The position numbers were made by a program, and so were the translations under genes. From NCBI GenBank assembly GCA_041480065.1, contig JBGOZF010000008.1, positions 1 to 64,000 on the forward strand: DNA of 64,000 nt. Direction: 5' to 3'. Below, in pieces: positions 46,286-55,484 of the stretch; the stretch's first letter is position 1, and each line of letters starts with the position of its first letter. Under the pieces are notes generated by a model that did no database searches, was not told where the DNA came from, and saw nothing but the letters and a program-made list of their open reading frames with translations. This DNA is from Fen-999 sp041480065 (GTDB taxonomy: Bacteria > Pseudomonadota > Gammaproteobacteria > Burkholderiales > Rhodocyclaceae).

Positions 46286-47446
46286 ATGTGCAGAGTACTC
46301 GTCCTTGTCAGTCTGGTCTGCGCGTTCCTTGCGTCGACTGCGTCGGCAGACGAACTGCCGCTGGCGCGCATCAAGCTGCCACCGGGTTTCGCGATTGAAC
46401 TCTGGGCACGTGTCGACAACCCCAGGGAGATGGCGCTCGGCCGCCACGACAGCACTGGCGGCACGCTGTTCGTCGGCTCGATGCAGGCCGGCAAGGTGCA
46501 TGCGCTGCGCTTCGACGCCAACGTCAAGGTTCAGAGCGTAACCGTGATCGCGAGCGGGTTGCGCCTTCCAGTGGGCGTTGCCTACAAAGACGGCAGCCTC
46601 TACGTTTCGGCGGTGAGTCGTATCTTGCGATACGACGATATCGAGCGGCACCTTGACCATCCGCCAGCCGCCAAGATCGTGACCGACAGCCTGCCCGGCG
46701 AGACGCACCACGGCTGGAGGTTCATCGCCTTCGGCCCCGACGGCAAGCTATACGTGTCGGTCGGCGCGCCCTGCAACATCTGCGAACCGGATCCGCAGCG
46801 CTATGCCCACATTCTGCGCATGAATCCCGACGGCAGCGGCAAGGAGGTATTCGCCTTCGGCATACGCAACAGCGTCGGCTTCGACTGGCAGCCGCAGACG
46901 AAGGAACTGTGGTTCACCGACAACGGCCGCGACATGCTCGGCGACGATTCTCCGCCCGACGAGCTCAACCATGCGGCGGCCGCTGGAATGCATTTCGGCT
47001 ACCCGTACTGTCAAGGCGGCGATCTCGCCGACCCGGATTTCGGCTCCAGGCGACCCTGCGCCGAGTTCACCGCACCGACGCAGAATCTGGGGCCGCATGT
47101 CGCCGCCTTGGGCATGCGTTTCTACACCGGCACGATGTTCCCGCCGCAGTATCGCGACCAGATCTTCATTGCCGAGCACGGCTCGTGGAACCGCTCAAGG
47201 AAGATCGGTTATCGGGTGTCGCTGGTGCGCCTGCGAGGCGACAAGGCGATCGCCTACGAGACTTTCGCCAGCGGCTGGCTGCAAGGCGAAACCGCCTGGG
47301 GGCGCCCTGCCGACGTGCTGGTATTGCCCGACGGCTCGCTGCTGGTGGCCGATGACTATGCAGGCGCGATCTACCGCATCACTTATCGCGGCCAGGAAAC
47401 AGGGACCGCACAGCCCAGTCCAATCGGCCTCGAGAAGTCTCTATAA
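46286..47446 (+). CDS. PQQ-type sorbosone dehydrogenase family protein (periplasmic)
   Basis: 386 residues starting MCRVLVLVSLVCAFLASTAS, a signal peptide cut before DELPLARIKLPPGF. It is a six-bladed beta-propeller of the glucose/sorbosone dehydrogenase type: GLRLPVGVAYKDGSLYVS, ETHHGWRFIAFGPDGKLYVS, FAFGIRNSVGFDWQPQTKEL, FTDNGRDMLGDD and FIAEHGSWNRS. It probably oxidises a sugar or other alcohol in the periplasm with PQQ. Substrate is unknown and no PQQ synthesis gene is visible. Start ATG 46286 follows CGAGGAACC. Confidence 0.9.
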   Translation: MCRVLVLVSLVCAFLASTASADELPLARIKLPPGFAIELWARVDNPREMALGRHDSTGGTLFVGSMQAGKVHALRFDANVKVQSVTVIASGLRLPVGVAYKDGSLYVSAVSRILRYDDIERHLDHPPAAKIVTDSLPGETHHGWRFIAFGPDGKLYVSVGAPCNICEPDPQRYAHILRMNPDGSGKEVFAFGIRNSVGFDWQPQTKELWFTDNGRDMLGDDSPPDELNHAAAAGMHFGYPYCQGGDLADPDFGSRRPCAEFTAPTQNLGPHVAALGMRFYTGTMFPPQYRDQIFIAEHGSWNRSRKIGYRVSLVRLRGDKAIAYETFASGWLQGETAWGRPADVLVLPDGSLLVADDYAGAIYRITYRGQETGTAQPSPIGLEKSL

Positions 47447-48608
47447 GGCCGCCCGCAACAGCGCCGGCCGGCTGGGCAGCGTCCAGCGCGGAAAGCCGAG
47501 CATTGTCTTGGCCAGGCAGCGCCGGTAGCCGACCGCGCCGCTGATGAGACCGGCGAAGTCGTCGTTGATGCGCTCGTTGAGCACCAGGTGCCGAAAGACG
47601 AAATCCGGAAAGCGGTACATCAGCCACGCCATGCGTCCGGCAGCGCGAAGCTCTGGCAGCAAATCGCGTCGCACCAGTTCGTCGTATCGCATCCCCGTCC
47701 AAACCGCGTTCGGCAACTGCCCGGGCCGCCAGCGTCGCACTCTTCAGCGCGAAGTAGATCCCCTCGCCGAACACGGCCTCGGCAAAACCGGCGGCATCAC
47801 CCAGCAGGCTGACGCGACCGCGCTGGTATTCGTCGCGCAGGTTGCGCAGCAGAATGATGGAACCCCGGTAATCGACGCGAACACTATTCCGCAGCGCGTC
47901 ATAGCGGCCAATGAATGCTTCCAGGTGGCTGCGCAGCGCCCTGCCGGCGAACGGCGAATAGACACCGACGTTGGCATGGTCGCGCTTCGGAAAGATCCAG
48001 CCGTAGCCGCTTGGCATACACCCGAAATCGAATACCGCGCGCTGTTCGAAGCGTGCGAGTGCCTCCTCGTCGAGGTAGACGAGGGCTTCGAGCGAGGGCA
48101 CATAGCGAACCAGGTGCTTGCCGAACACCCGGTCGCGAACGACGCTGCCGGCGCCGTCGGCGGCGAACAGGCGCCGGCAGCGGAATTCGCCCCGATCGGT
48201 GCTGACGTTGACGGAGTCGGCGGCATCCGTCGCATCGACGAATGCGGTCGCCGGCAGAAAACGCGCGCCCTCGGCGCAGGCCTTGTCGAGCAGAAGCTGG
48301 TCGAACTCACTGCGCAGCACGGTGCATCCGGCCGAGGGCTCGATGTCCTTGACCGTCGCCATCCGGTTGCGATAGGTGAGCACCGCACCGCGGATCGATC
48401 CCTGCACCACGGCACCGAAGTCGAAGTCGAGCAGATCGATGGCCTTCCTGGACACACCGCCGCCGCAGACCTTGTCGCGCGGGAATTGCTGCTTGTCGAT
48501 GATGACGACATCGACGCCCTGACGCGCAAGCAGGTAGCCGAGGTATGCCCCCGCGGGACCCGCGCCGACGATGAGGGCGTCGCAGCGGCAATTGGAGGTC
48601 GACGCCAT
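47441..48608 (-). pseudogene. Geranylgeranyl-reductase-family FAD oxidoreductase, frameshifted
   Basis: The start at 48608 gives MASTSNCRCDALIVGAGPAGAY, then IIDKQQFPRDKVCGGGVSRK, GWIFPKRDHANVGVY and LLGDAAGFAEAVFGEGIYFA, all hallmarks of the geranylgeranyl reductase group of flavoproteins. After ERGLDGD the frame runs wrong. A single extra G in the GGGG run at 47693-47696 (plus-strand CCCC) explains it: removing one base restores MRYDELVRRDLLPELRAAGR through PSRPALLRAAL and a stop at 47441. Total length 1168 bases is 3 x 389 + 1. The lesion sits in a homopolymer, so a sequencing error is possible; in a real gene the product would be about 388 residues. Confidence 0.85.
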
Positions 48609-48753
48609 GCGAGGTGGGAATCCGTGTCTTTGAATGGTCGTTAAGCGTATCAACCGCCGGCAGGCCTTGCAATGGCTGCTCGTGGGTGAGAACTCTCCAT
48701 CTCCGGCGAATGTCCAATTGAACGGTGGCATCACCGTTGGAAAGGGATTATCC

Positions 48754-49590
48754 ATGTCAGATTCAGGGCCAGTCGAGCGCGCCGACGGCGAATCCTCGGG
48801 CACGTCCTCCGTCGCGGCTCAGCCGATTCAGCGGTGGACGCCGGAACGCGTGCTTTCAGTTCACCGCTGGACCGGGAATCTGCTGTCCTTCTGCATCAGC
48901 CGCCCGCCCGGGTTTCGCTTCACGCCGGGACACTACGCCCGTGTCGGCTTGGGCGAGGATCCGGAAGGCACCGAATGGCGCCCCCTTTCCATCGTATCCG
49001 GTGCCACCGAGGAACTGCTCGAGTTCTTCGCCGTGCTGGTTCCCGCGGGCGCGTTTTCGAGTCGGCTGGAGCGGGCGCAGGCGGGCGATCCGGTCAGGAT
49101 CGAGAAAGTCAGCTACGGATTTCTCACCGTCAAGCAGATGGCGCCGGGACGCGACCTCTGGCTACTGGCCAGCGGCACCGGTCTCGGACCGTTCGTCGCC
49201 ATCCTGCGCGACACCGCCGTCTGGCAGGATTTCGATCGCATCATCCTCGTGCACAGCGTGCGCTACCCGGCCGAACTTGCCTATCGCCAGGAGATCGAAC
49301 GCCGGGCCGGCGGCGCAGCCACTGCAGCAACGCGCGCCAGCCTGCGTTACGTTCCGGTCGTCACCCGCGAACAGCATCCGCGCACGCTTTCGGCCCGCAT
49401 CCCGCAATTGATCGAAGACGGACAACTTGAGCGCGCGGCCGGCGTCGAGCTGAACAAGGAACACTCGCGCGTCATGGTCTGCGGCAATCCCGAGATGGTC
49501 AAGACGCTGCGCGCCTTCCTTGCCGCCAGGGAGTTTCAGGTCAGCCGGCGCGGCGCGCTCGGACAGATGGCATTCGAGAAGTACTGGTAG
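48754..49590 (+). CDS. Ferredoxin-NADP reductase (FNR-like)
   Basis: 278 residues starting MSDSGPVERADGE with AAAGGGA upstream. FAD-binding RFTPGHYARVGLGEDP and EWRPLSIVSG; NADP-binding WLLASGTGLGPFVAILRD; C-terminal MVCGNPEMVKTLRAFL and a final aromatic residue (EKYW), as in bacterial Fpr enzymes. About 20-35 residues at the N terminus are extra. It is divergent from the broken flavoprotein gene and convergent with the DUF1178 gene. The redox partner is unknown. Confidence 0.92.
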   Translation: MSDSGPVERADGESSGTSSVAAQPIQRWTPERVLSVHRWTGNLLSFCISRPPGFRFTPGHYARVGLGEDPEGTEWRPLSIVSGATEELLEFFAVLVPAGAFSSRLERAQAGDPVRIEKVSYGFLTVKQMAPGRDLWLLASGTGLGPFVAILRDTAVWQDFDRIILVHSVRYPAELAYRQEIERRAGGAATAATRASLRYVPVVTREQHPRTLSARIPQLIEDGQLERAAGVELNKEHSRVMVCGNPEMVKTLRAFLAAREFQVSRRGALGQMAFEKYW

Positions 49591-49614
49591 AAGCGGGCGC
49601 CGGATCCTCGTACC

Positions 49615-50025
49615 TCAGTGCGTTTCGTCCTTCGGCGGTATCGGCAGCGGCAAGACGGGAATCCCTTCCTCCAGCAGATCCGCCGCCTCGTCGAGCGTGG
49701 TCACGCCGCGAATCCGCCGCACCGGCGATTCGCGGTAATGAATGCGGCGCGCCTCTTCAGCGAAGCGCTCTCCGACGTTCTCGCTGCCGTCGGCCAGTTC
49801 CTTGAGCAGGCCGATGAGCTGCTCCGCCGTCACCTTCGCGGCGGGCGCCGGAGGCGAGACGCGCTTGGCGACATGCGGTCCGCAAGGCAGCCGACTGACT
49901 TCCGCACTGTCGCAACTGGGACAACTGACAAGCCGGCGCCCGAGCTGGTCATTGAAAGCTTCGGTCGAAGCGAACCAGCCTTCGAAACGGTGGCCGGACA
50001 GACATATGAGATTGAGGACGATCAT
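49615..50025 (-). CDS. DUF1178 family protein
   Basis: 136 residues starting MIVLNLICLSGHRFEGWFAS. A CxxC pair in VSCPSCDSAEVSRLPCGPHV suggests a zinc ribbon, typical of DUF1178. The C-terminal helical part contains FAEEARRIHYRESPVRRIRG. Function is unknown; conserved widely in alpha- and betaproteobacteria. It lies ten bases downstream of the tRNA-Leu 3' half, so it probably was co-transcribed with the intact tRNA gene before the element inserted. Confidence 0.85.
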   Translation of the reverse strand: MIVLNLICLSGHRFEGWFASTEAFNDQLGRRLVSCPSCDSAEVSRLPCGPHVAKRVSPPAPAAKVTAEQLIGLLKELADGSENVGERFAEEARRIHYRESPVRRIRGVTTLDEAADLLEEGIPVLPLPIPPKDETH

Positions 50026-50035
50026 GATCGCTGGC

Positions 50036-50088
50036 TGGTGCCCGGAACCGGAATCGAACCGGTATGGCTTGCGCCGAGGGATTTTAAG
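50036..50088 (-). pseudogene. tRNA-Leu (anticodon TAA) 3' half, integration site of the element
   Basis: Minus-strand sequence from the anticodon loop (CTTAAAAT) through variable arm, T arm with GGTTCGATTCC, and acceptor end with CCGGGCACCA. The 5' half is absent; instead unrelated sequence begins at 50089 and leads to an integrase gene at 50263. Recombination in the anticodon loop that leaves a duplicated 3' half is the standard result of tyrosine integrases. An intact tRNA-Leu should exist at the far end of the original element or elsewhere. Confidence 0.85.
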
Positions 50089-50262
50089 CCGAATCATTGG
50101 CAATACACTGGGGTTCACCAAGCTACGACCAAACCCTCTGGAGTAGGTTTTCTCTAGGGACATCAAGCTACATGATACCCCGGTGTTCGACCCAAATCGA
50201 CCCGGTTCCTTTTCGCTTGGCTCCTACCTGGCTCCTGGAAATCGGGTATTTCAGGAGCAAAC

Positions 50263-51594
50263 ATGGCTAAGATCAAATTGACAAAGACGGTTGTTGACGC
50301 CGCACAACCTCAATCCGCAGACGTTGAACTACGCGATACCTTGGTGCCGGGCTTCCTGTGCAAGGTCACCCCGGCAGGCCGCAAAGTCTTCATGGTTCAG
50401 TATCGCACCAACGCCGGCGAGCGCCGCAAACCGTCGCTCGGGCTGTTCGGCGAATTGACCGTCGAGCAGGCCCGCACACTCGCGCAAGACTGGCTGGCCG
50501 AGGTTCGTCGCGGCGGTGATCCGGGCGGCGAGAAGGCGGATGCGCGCAAGGCACCGACTGTCAAGGAACTGTGCACCCGGTTCATGGAGGACTACTCCAA
50601 GACCCGTAACAAGCCGAGCACCCAACGATCATACCAGTATCAAATCAATCGCTCGATCATTCCTGCCTTCGGCAACAAGAAAGTCGCTGAAGTCACGCGC
50701 ATGGACGTGATTGCGCTGATGAAGCACATGGAGAAATCACCCACACAAGCCAACCGCGTGCTCGGTTGCATCCGCAAGATGTTCAACCTCGCCGAGCTGT
50801 GGGGCTATCGGCCCGATGGCTCCAACCCCTGCAGGCACGTTCCGAAGTATCCCGAGAAAGGCACGACCCGCCTGATCACCGATGCGCAGATGAGGCAACT
50901 GTTCGCCTATCTCGACAAGGTCGATAGCGAAGGCCTGGAGCATCCGACAATGACTCTGGCTATCCGGCTGCAGTTCGAGTTTGCCGCCCGCATGTCGGAA
51001 ATCCTGCTGTTGCAGTGGGACTGGGTCGACCTGCCCAACAGGCGTGTGGTCTGGCCGGACAGCAAGACCGGCGACATGTCCAAACCCATGAGCGAGGAAG
51101 CTTACCGGCTTCTGTCGAGTGCTGTGCATTACGAGAACTCGCCCTATGTCTGCCCGTCGATTTTCAACTCCAAACTGCCACTGGCCGGACATACGTACTA
51201 CCAGGCCTGGCGGCGCATCCTTGATCGTGCCGGCGTGCCTCCGGTCGGGACCCATGGCATCCGCCATCGATCAGCCACTGATATAGCCAACTCCGGCATT
51301 CCGGTCAAGGTCGGCATGGCGCTGACCGCACACAAGACGGTCACGATGTTCATGCGCTACGTGCATACCGAGGACGACCCAGTGCGCGCCGCAGCAGAGT
51401 TGGTCGCCAATCGGCGCAAGGCCGTTGTAGAGAGCCGTCCGATTGCTCCGAACGATGTTTCAGAGCCTGTCGCTGCCATATCTGGAGCGACACCGACTTA
51501 CCAAGCCTTCCGCCACCGCCGAGAGAAGAACCGCCCCACTCCTCCCGGCAGCAAGCGAGCGACCAGCACTTCAACCGAGTCTGCTGCGTCATGA
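50263..51594 (+). CDS. Tyrosine integrase (P4-like, DUF4102 type)
   Basis: 443 residues starting MAKIKLTKTVVDAAQPQSAD. N-terminal arm-binding DUF4102-like domain (PGFLCKVTPAGRKVFMVQYR), a SAM-like core-binding domain (about 105-190) and a catalytic domain with the first Arg in FAARMSEILLL, HGIRHRSAT (His-x-x-Arg) and the Tyr in TMFMRYVH. The family GH before Tyr reads AH here. A C-terminal Ser/Thr/Arg-rich tail of about 50 residues is additional. Located 175 bases from the tRNA-Leu remnant, so it is the recombinase of this element. Confidence 0.95.
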   Translation: MAKIKLTKTVVDAAQPQSADVELRDTLVPGFLCKVTPAGRKVFMVQYRTNAGERRKPSLGLFGELTVEQARTLAQDWLAEVRRGGDPGGEKADARKAPTVKELCTRFMEDYSKTRNKPSTQRSYQYQINRSIIPAFGNKKVAEVTRMDVIALMKHMEKSPTQANRVLGCIRKMFNLAELWGYRPDGSNPCRHVPKYPEKGTTRLITDAQMRQLFAYLDKVDSEGLEHPTMTLAIRLQFEFAARMSEILLLQWDWVDLPNRRVVWPDSKTGDMSKPMSEEAYRLLSSAVHYENSPYVCPSIFNSKLPLAGHTYYQAWRRILDRAGVPPVGTHGIRHRSATDIANSGIPVKVGMALTAHKTVTMFMRYVHTEDDPVRAAAELVANRRKAVVESRPIAPNDVSEPVAAISGATPTYQAFRHRREKNRPTPPGSKRATSTSTESAAS

Positions 51595-51687
51595 CTGTCC
51601 AACTGCTTGTCACCGGGACTTCGCAAGCAAGGGACTTGAAAAGTGTCAGAAGTAGCATCATACTTCTACCAGTCAGGAGATATCGCT

Positions 51688-52284
51688 ATGCAAACCCTCG
51701 CCAAACAAGTCCTTGAGCAAGCTGCCGGATTGCCGGAAGGCGCACCTTTGGTCGCCAAAGAGCTGTTGCACTTGGGCAGCCGCGCAGCCGTAGATCAAGT
51801 GCTGTCGCGACTGGTGCAGCGTGGCACCCTGCTACGCGCCGGCCGCGGCATCTATGTCCTGCCCGTCGAAAGCCGCTTCGGCACTCGCGCGCCTTCGGCC
51901 ATCAAGATGGTCGAGGGCCTGGCAAACCAGCGTGGGGAAACCATCGTGTCACACGGCGCCGCCGCAGCCAATGCGCTGGGCCTGACCACACAGGTGCCGA
52001 TGCGGGCCGTCTATCTCACGTCAGGCCCTAGTCGTCGCTTGAAATTGGGCGCACAGATGGTTGAGTTCCGGCACGCGCCGATTTGGCAGTTGATTTTTCC
52101 TGGACGAGCCGCTGGCGAGGTGGTGCGAGCACTGGCTTGGCTGGGTCCGGAAAAAGCCGGTGAGGCAATCCGGAAACTACGCGCCAAACTACCGGCATCC
52201 GAGCTCAAGGAAGTTGCGTCGGTGCGGTCGCGCCTACCGACGTGGATGGCCCAAGAGGTCAGTGCCCTCGTGGCCCATGGCTGA
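51688..52284 (+). CDS. AbiEi-like antitoxin (DUF6088)
   Basis: 198 residues from the ATG at 51688 with AGGAGA upstream (GTG at 51643 is the longer option). The N-terminal winged-helix part is LLHLGSRAAVDQVLSRLVQR, GTLLRAGRGIYVLP. The C-terminal domain contains VSHGAAAANALGLTTQVPM and YLTSGPSRRLKLG, matching the DUF6088/AbiEi antitoxin layout. The stop overlaps the next gene by eight bases. In type IV systems it represses its own operon and counteracts the nucleotidyltransferase toxin. Confidence 0.88.
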   Translation: MQTLAKQVLEQAAGLPEGAPLVAKELLHLGSRAAVDQVLSRLVQRGTLLRAGRGIYVLPVESRFGTRAPSAIKMVEGLANQRGETIVSHGAAAANALGLTTQVPMRAVYLTSGPSRRLKLGAQMVEFRHAPIWQLIFPGRAAGEVVRALAWLGPEKAGEAIRKLRAKLPASELKEVASVRSRLPTWMAQEVSALVAHG

Positions 52285-53299
52285 ATTCTTCCAGCTCTCC
52301 ACCGCCGAACGCCTGGAGGCGCTCGACTTGGCGGCGAACACATCGGGCCTCCTGCCCCATCTGCTGGAAAAAGACATCTGGGTAGTCTGGTCGCTGCGGC
52401 ATCTCTTTGCCGGCCCCTACACTGACCACCTGGTATTCAAGGGCGGCACGTCCTTGTCGAAGGCCTACGGCGTCATCCGGCGCTTCTCCGAAGACGTGGA
52501 CCTGACCTATGACATTCGCGCCATCGCCAGCGACCTGGTGGGTGATGCGGATGCGCCACTGCCGGCCAGCAAGAGCCAGGAGAAAAAGTGGAGCAAAGAG
52601 ATTCGTGCGCGCCTGTCGGACTGGGTCGGCGCCGAGATCGTGCCGCGTCTCAAGCGCGATCTTGAGCAAAACGGCTTGCCGGCAACCGTGCGGGCCGAAG
52701 GCGACAAAGTGTTCATCGACTACACACCGCTGGCCACCGGCACCGGCTATGTCGCGCCGGCCGTCATGTTGGAGTTCGGTGCCCGCTCGACCGGCGAGCC
52801 CAGCGAACCACGCGCCATCCGCTGCGATGCAGCTGCGTATTTGCAGGGGGTAGAGTTTCCCACCGCCACACCACAGGTCATGCGTGCCGAGCGCACCTTC
52901 TGGGAGAAGGCCACGGCGATTCACGTTTTCTGCGCGCAGGGCGAGTTTCGCGGTGGCGACCGCTACGCACGTCACTGGCACGACGTGACGAGACTGGATG
53001 CCGCCGGCTTCGCCGCCACAGCCATCGCGGACAAAGTCCTCGCCCGCGCAGTTGCCGATCATAAGAGCGTGTTCTTTGCAGAAAAGAACACGCAGGGCGA
53101 TGTCATCGACTATCACGCTGCCGTCGCCGGTGCGCTCCAGCTTGTACCTGATGACGGCGCGTTGGCCAAATTGGCTACCGACTATCAACACATGGTTGAT
53201 GACGGTTTGTTTCTCGATGACGCCGAACCTTTTGAGGCACTGATGGAGCGATGCCGAGCAATTCAGCAGAAAGCCAATGCAAAGCAACCACCACAATGA
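52277..53299 (+). CDS. AbiEii-like nucleotidyltransferase toxin
   Basis: 340 residues. The hallmark FKGGTSLSKAYGVIRRFSED followed by VDL gives the GG-T-S-L-S-K and D-x-D metal motifs of AbiEii/JHP933 nucleotidyltransferases; EKDIWVVWSLRHLF precedes it, and ERTFWEKATAIHVF plus RHWHDVTRL follow. The family transfers nucleotides, in tested members onto tRNA, halting growth during phage infection. It overlaps the antitoxin gene, the standard AbiE operon arrangement. Confidence 0.92.
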   Translation: MAEFFQLSTAERLEALDLAANTSGLLPHLLEKDIWVVWSLRHLFAGPYTDHLVFKGGTSLSKAYGVIRRFSEDVDLTYDIRAIASDLVGDADAPLPASKSQEKKWSKEIRARLSDWVGAEIVPRLKRDLEQNGLPATVRAEGDKVFIDYTPLATGTGYVAPAVMLEFGARSTGEPSEPRAIRCDAAAYLQGVEFPTATPQVMRAERTFWEKATAIHVFCAQGEFRGGDRYARHWHDVTRLDAAGFAATAIADKVLARAVADHKSVFFAEKNTQGDVIDYHAAVAGALQLVPDDGALAKLATDYQHMVDDGLFLDDAEPFEALMERCRAIQQKANAKQPPQ

Positions 53300-53358
53300 A
53301 ATTCAATTGAAAGACGCTGCTTCCGCTGCGCACAACACCTATACCAAGCAGAAGTCCC

Positions 53359-54171
53359 ATGGCCGATTTGTCTTCCATAGAACGACGCAAGCTGGAACGG
53401 CTATTCTGCATGGGTGGCGGCTACGTGCTCGATTTCTCGGATCGCACATTCAGCGAATTCTTCGAGGAGCACGCGCGCCGTAACATTGATGCCGCGGTCT
53501 ACCGCGAGCGTGGTACCTCCAAAGCCAACCGCATGCGCGGATTCTGGGCAGTCGAAGGCAACCATCTGGTCGGCAAAGTCATCCAGGCGCTGATCTTGTA
53601 CGGTCAGGCTGAGAACTGTCTCGGCGAAGAGCAGGGATTGACCGACGATTGCTGGAAAATCGCCAGCCGCATGATGCGCGACACACCCGTCGCCGAGCTG
53701 GATGCACTGACCGCCACGGTCGACGAGCGCGACTTTGAAACGGTTGCTCAACACGTGCGCGAAGCCATCGAGAAAAACCAGCCTGAAGCGGCTCTGGATC
53801 GGCTACACACGTTCGTCATCAAATACGTGCGCACGCTGTGCGAACAGCGTGGAGTTGAAGTCAACCGCGACAAAGCTTTGCACAGCATCTTCGGCGAGTA
53901 TGTGAAGCGCCTGCGTGACGCTGGTCACCTTGAATCATTGATGACCGAGCGCATCCTGAAGTCCAGCATTTCTGTGCTCGAAGCCTTCAGTGACGTTCGC
54001 AACAACAAGAGCCTAGCCCATGACAACCCAATCCTCAACTACGAGGAAAGCCTGCTCATCTTCAACCACGTTGCCAGTTCGATCCGCTTCATCAAATCAA
54101 TCGAAGCCAGAACGAAACACGCGATTACGCCGAGAACGACCGCGGCACCCGATGACGATTTGCCGTTCTAG
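53359..54171 (+). CDS. Abortive-infection (Abi_C) HEPN-type protein
   Basis: 270 residues. The C-terminal region (about 165-250) reads LHSIFGEYVKRL, LKSSISVLEAFSDVRNNKS, then LAHDNPILNYEESLLIF. This matches the Abi_C domain and includes an R-N-x4-6-H motif (R-N-N-K-S-L-A-H) as in HEPN ribonucleases. The N-terminal domain (about 1-100) contains FSEFFEEHARRNIDAAVYRE and WAVEGNHLVGKVIQALI. It starts 59 bases after the AbiEii gene on the same strand and is probably part of one defence operon. RNase activity is inferred from the motif. Confidence 0.78.
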   Translation: MADLSSIERRKLERLFCMGGGYVLDFSDRTFSEFFEEHARRNIDAAVYRERGTSKANRMRGFWAVEGNHLVGKVIQALILYGQAENCLGEEQGLTDDCWKIASRMMRDTPVAELDALTATVDERDFETVAQHVREAIEKNQPEAALDRLHTFVIKYVRTLCEQRGVEVNRDKALHSIFGEYVKRLRDAGHLESLMTERILKSSISVLEAFSDVRNNKSLAHDNPILNYEESLLIFNHVASSIRFIKSIEARTKHAITPRTTAAPDDDLPF

Positions 54172-54282
54172 TTTGTCCGTATTTGGATTCGACAAAACAG
54201 CAATATTTACTGCGCAGTGAATCTTGTTGACCAACTCTGGGCGTCCCGGCGTTGCCGCCGTCGGGCTCGCGGGCGTTGCCCC

Positions 54283-54528
54283 GCGCCTCGTGCCGAGTCA
54301 CGGCCATTCGGCATTGATCCCTGACGCCTGCGGCCCTTTGGGCCTGTGCGCTCCGCTTGCCACTGAGGCAGTGGAGTGAGTGAGGCGGCCTTGCTGTTCC
54401 CTTCAACGTACCACGTCGTTCTCGCCGTCAAGGGCTGCGCGTGCTTCGCACACTTGCGTCCTCGCGGCCGTCTGCGACCCCTGACTGCTGCGCTGCGCCG
54501 TGTTCACCCGGTTCCGGGCAATTCCGCC
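54283..54528 (+). repeat. Element leader repeat A, copy 1
   Basis: About 246 bases directly before the gene at 54548. It recurs as copy 2 at 55204-55462 before radC, with long identical stretches (GCGCCTCGTGCCGAGTCACG, CTTGCTGTTCCCTTCAACGT, GGTTCCGGGCAATTCCGCC). Non-coding on both strands. Confidence 0.88.
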
Positions 54529-54547
54529 TGAGCAACCGGAGATCACC

Positions 54548-54940
54548 ATGAACGACAAATCGCACGTTTCGCTGGAACAACACGTCTGTCTGGTATGCGG
54601 CAGCACCTTCGACACCGGCAGCATCCTGCTCGACAGGCGCCTGCGTGCATCCATGGAGCACCATACGACGACGGGCCGGGGCTTGTGTCCTGAGCACAAG
54701 CGGCTGTTCTCGGAGGGCTTCGTCGCTCTGGTCGAATGCAACCCGCAGCGCAGCGGCGTGCCTTCGGGCGATGGCCGCATGAAGCCCGAGCAGGCCTACC
54801 GGACGGGACGGCTGGCCCATCTCAAACGCGGCGCGTTCGCCCAGGTGTTCAACGCGTCGATCGCGGTCGACCAGCCGTGCGTGTTCGTCGAACCTGGCGT
54901 GATCGAGCGTTTGCAGTCGATGGTGGCGCCAGCAGAATGA
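54548..54940 (+). CDS. Hypothetical protein of integrative-element type
   Basis: 130 residues starting MNDKSHVSLEQHVCLVCGST. CLVCG, followed by a Cys and His in GLCPEHKRL, suggests a small zinc site. No other domain recognised. It sits behind leader repeat A, as does radC, and similar Cys-rich proteins are common backbone genes of such elements. Stop at 54940 is followed by 540 bases of non-coding leader before radC. Confidence 0.7.
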   Translation: MNDKSHVSLEQHVCLVCGSTFDTGSILLDRRLRASMEHHTTTGRGLCPEHKRLFSEGFVALVECNPQRSGVPSGDGRMKPEQAYRTGRLAHLKRGAFAQVFNASIAVDQPCVFVEPGVIERLQSMVAPAE

Positions 54941-55038
54941 TGGTTCGCTGAAACCATCGGTTCGCCACCCAGGCGTTGCGGGCGTGGCGCACCGCGTCTA
55001 TTTGCTGTGCCCAATGGCGATGCCTTCGCGCCCGCGGC

Positions 55039-55142
55039 GCTGCGCACTGCGCTTGTCTCCAGGGGATCGGCCGACGGCCCATCCCCGCCACGCTTCGCTT
55101 GGCACCCTGGAAGTCCGCCGAACCAGCTACGCCGGATCGGCC
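55039..55142 (+). repeat. Element leader repeat B, copy 1
   Basis: About 104 bases (GCTGCGCACTGCGCTTGTCT at the start, AAGTCCGCCGAACCAGC inside) that return at 56044-56142 downstream of radC. Part of the spacer between the 130-residue gene and leader repeat A copy 2. Confidence 0.8.
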
Positions 55143-55203
55143 ATCGCCCTGAACGGCCGAGGGGCCACATCGTCGCTAAGTTCAGGCTGGTACGGCTGGA
55201 CAG

Positions 55204-55462
55204 GCGCCTCGTGCCGAGTCACGGCCATTCGGCTTTGATCCCTGACGCCTCCGGCCCTTTGGGCCTGCGCGCCCTGCTTGCCCAAGAGGCAGTGTGGGGT
55301 GTGTGGGAGGCGGCCTTGCTGTTCCCTTCAACGTACCACGCCGTTCTCGCCGTCAAGGGCTGCGCGCCCTGCCCTGCGGTTGGCCGCTGGCGTCCTGGCG
55401 GCCGTCTGCGACCCCTGACCGCTGCGCTGCGCCGTGTTCCTCCGGTTCCGGGCAATTCCGCC
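55204..55462 (+). repeat. Element leader repeat A, copy 2
   Basis: Second copy of the block at 54283-54528, ending 22 bases before the radC start codon. Within it the 5' and 3' thirds are the best conserved; the middle differs by small insertions. Confidence 0.88.
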
Positions 55463-55484
55463 CGATTCGGACTGGAGCACGGTC

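Noticed and set aside
50089..50166. DUF1178 protein starting further upstream at 50166
   Set aside because: The frame would run through the tRNA-Leu remnant; family members start at MIVLNLICL.
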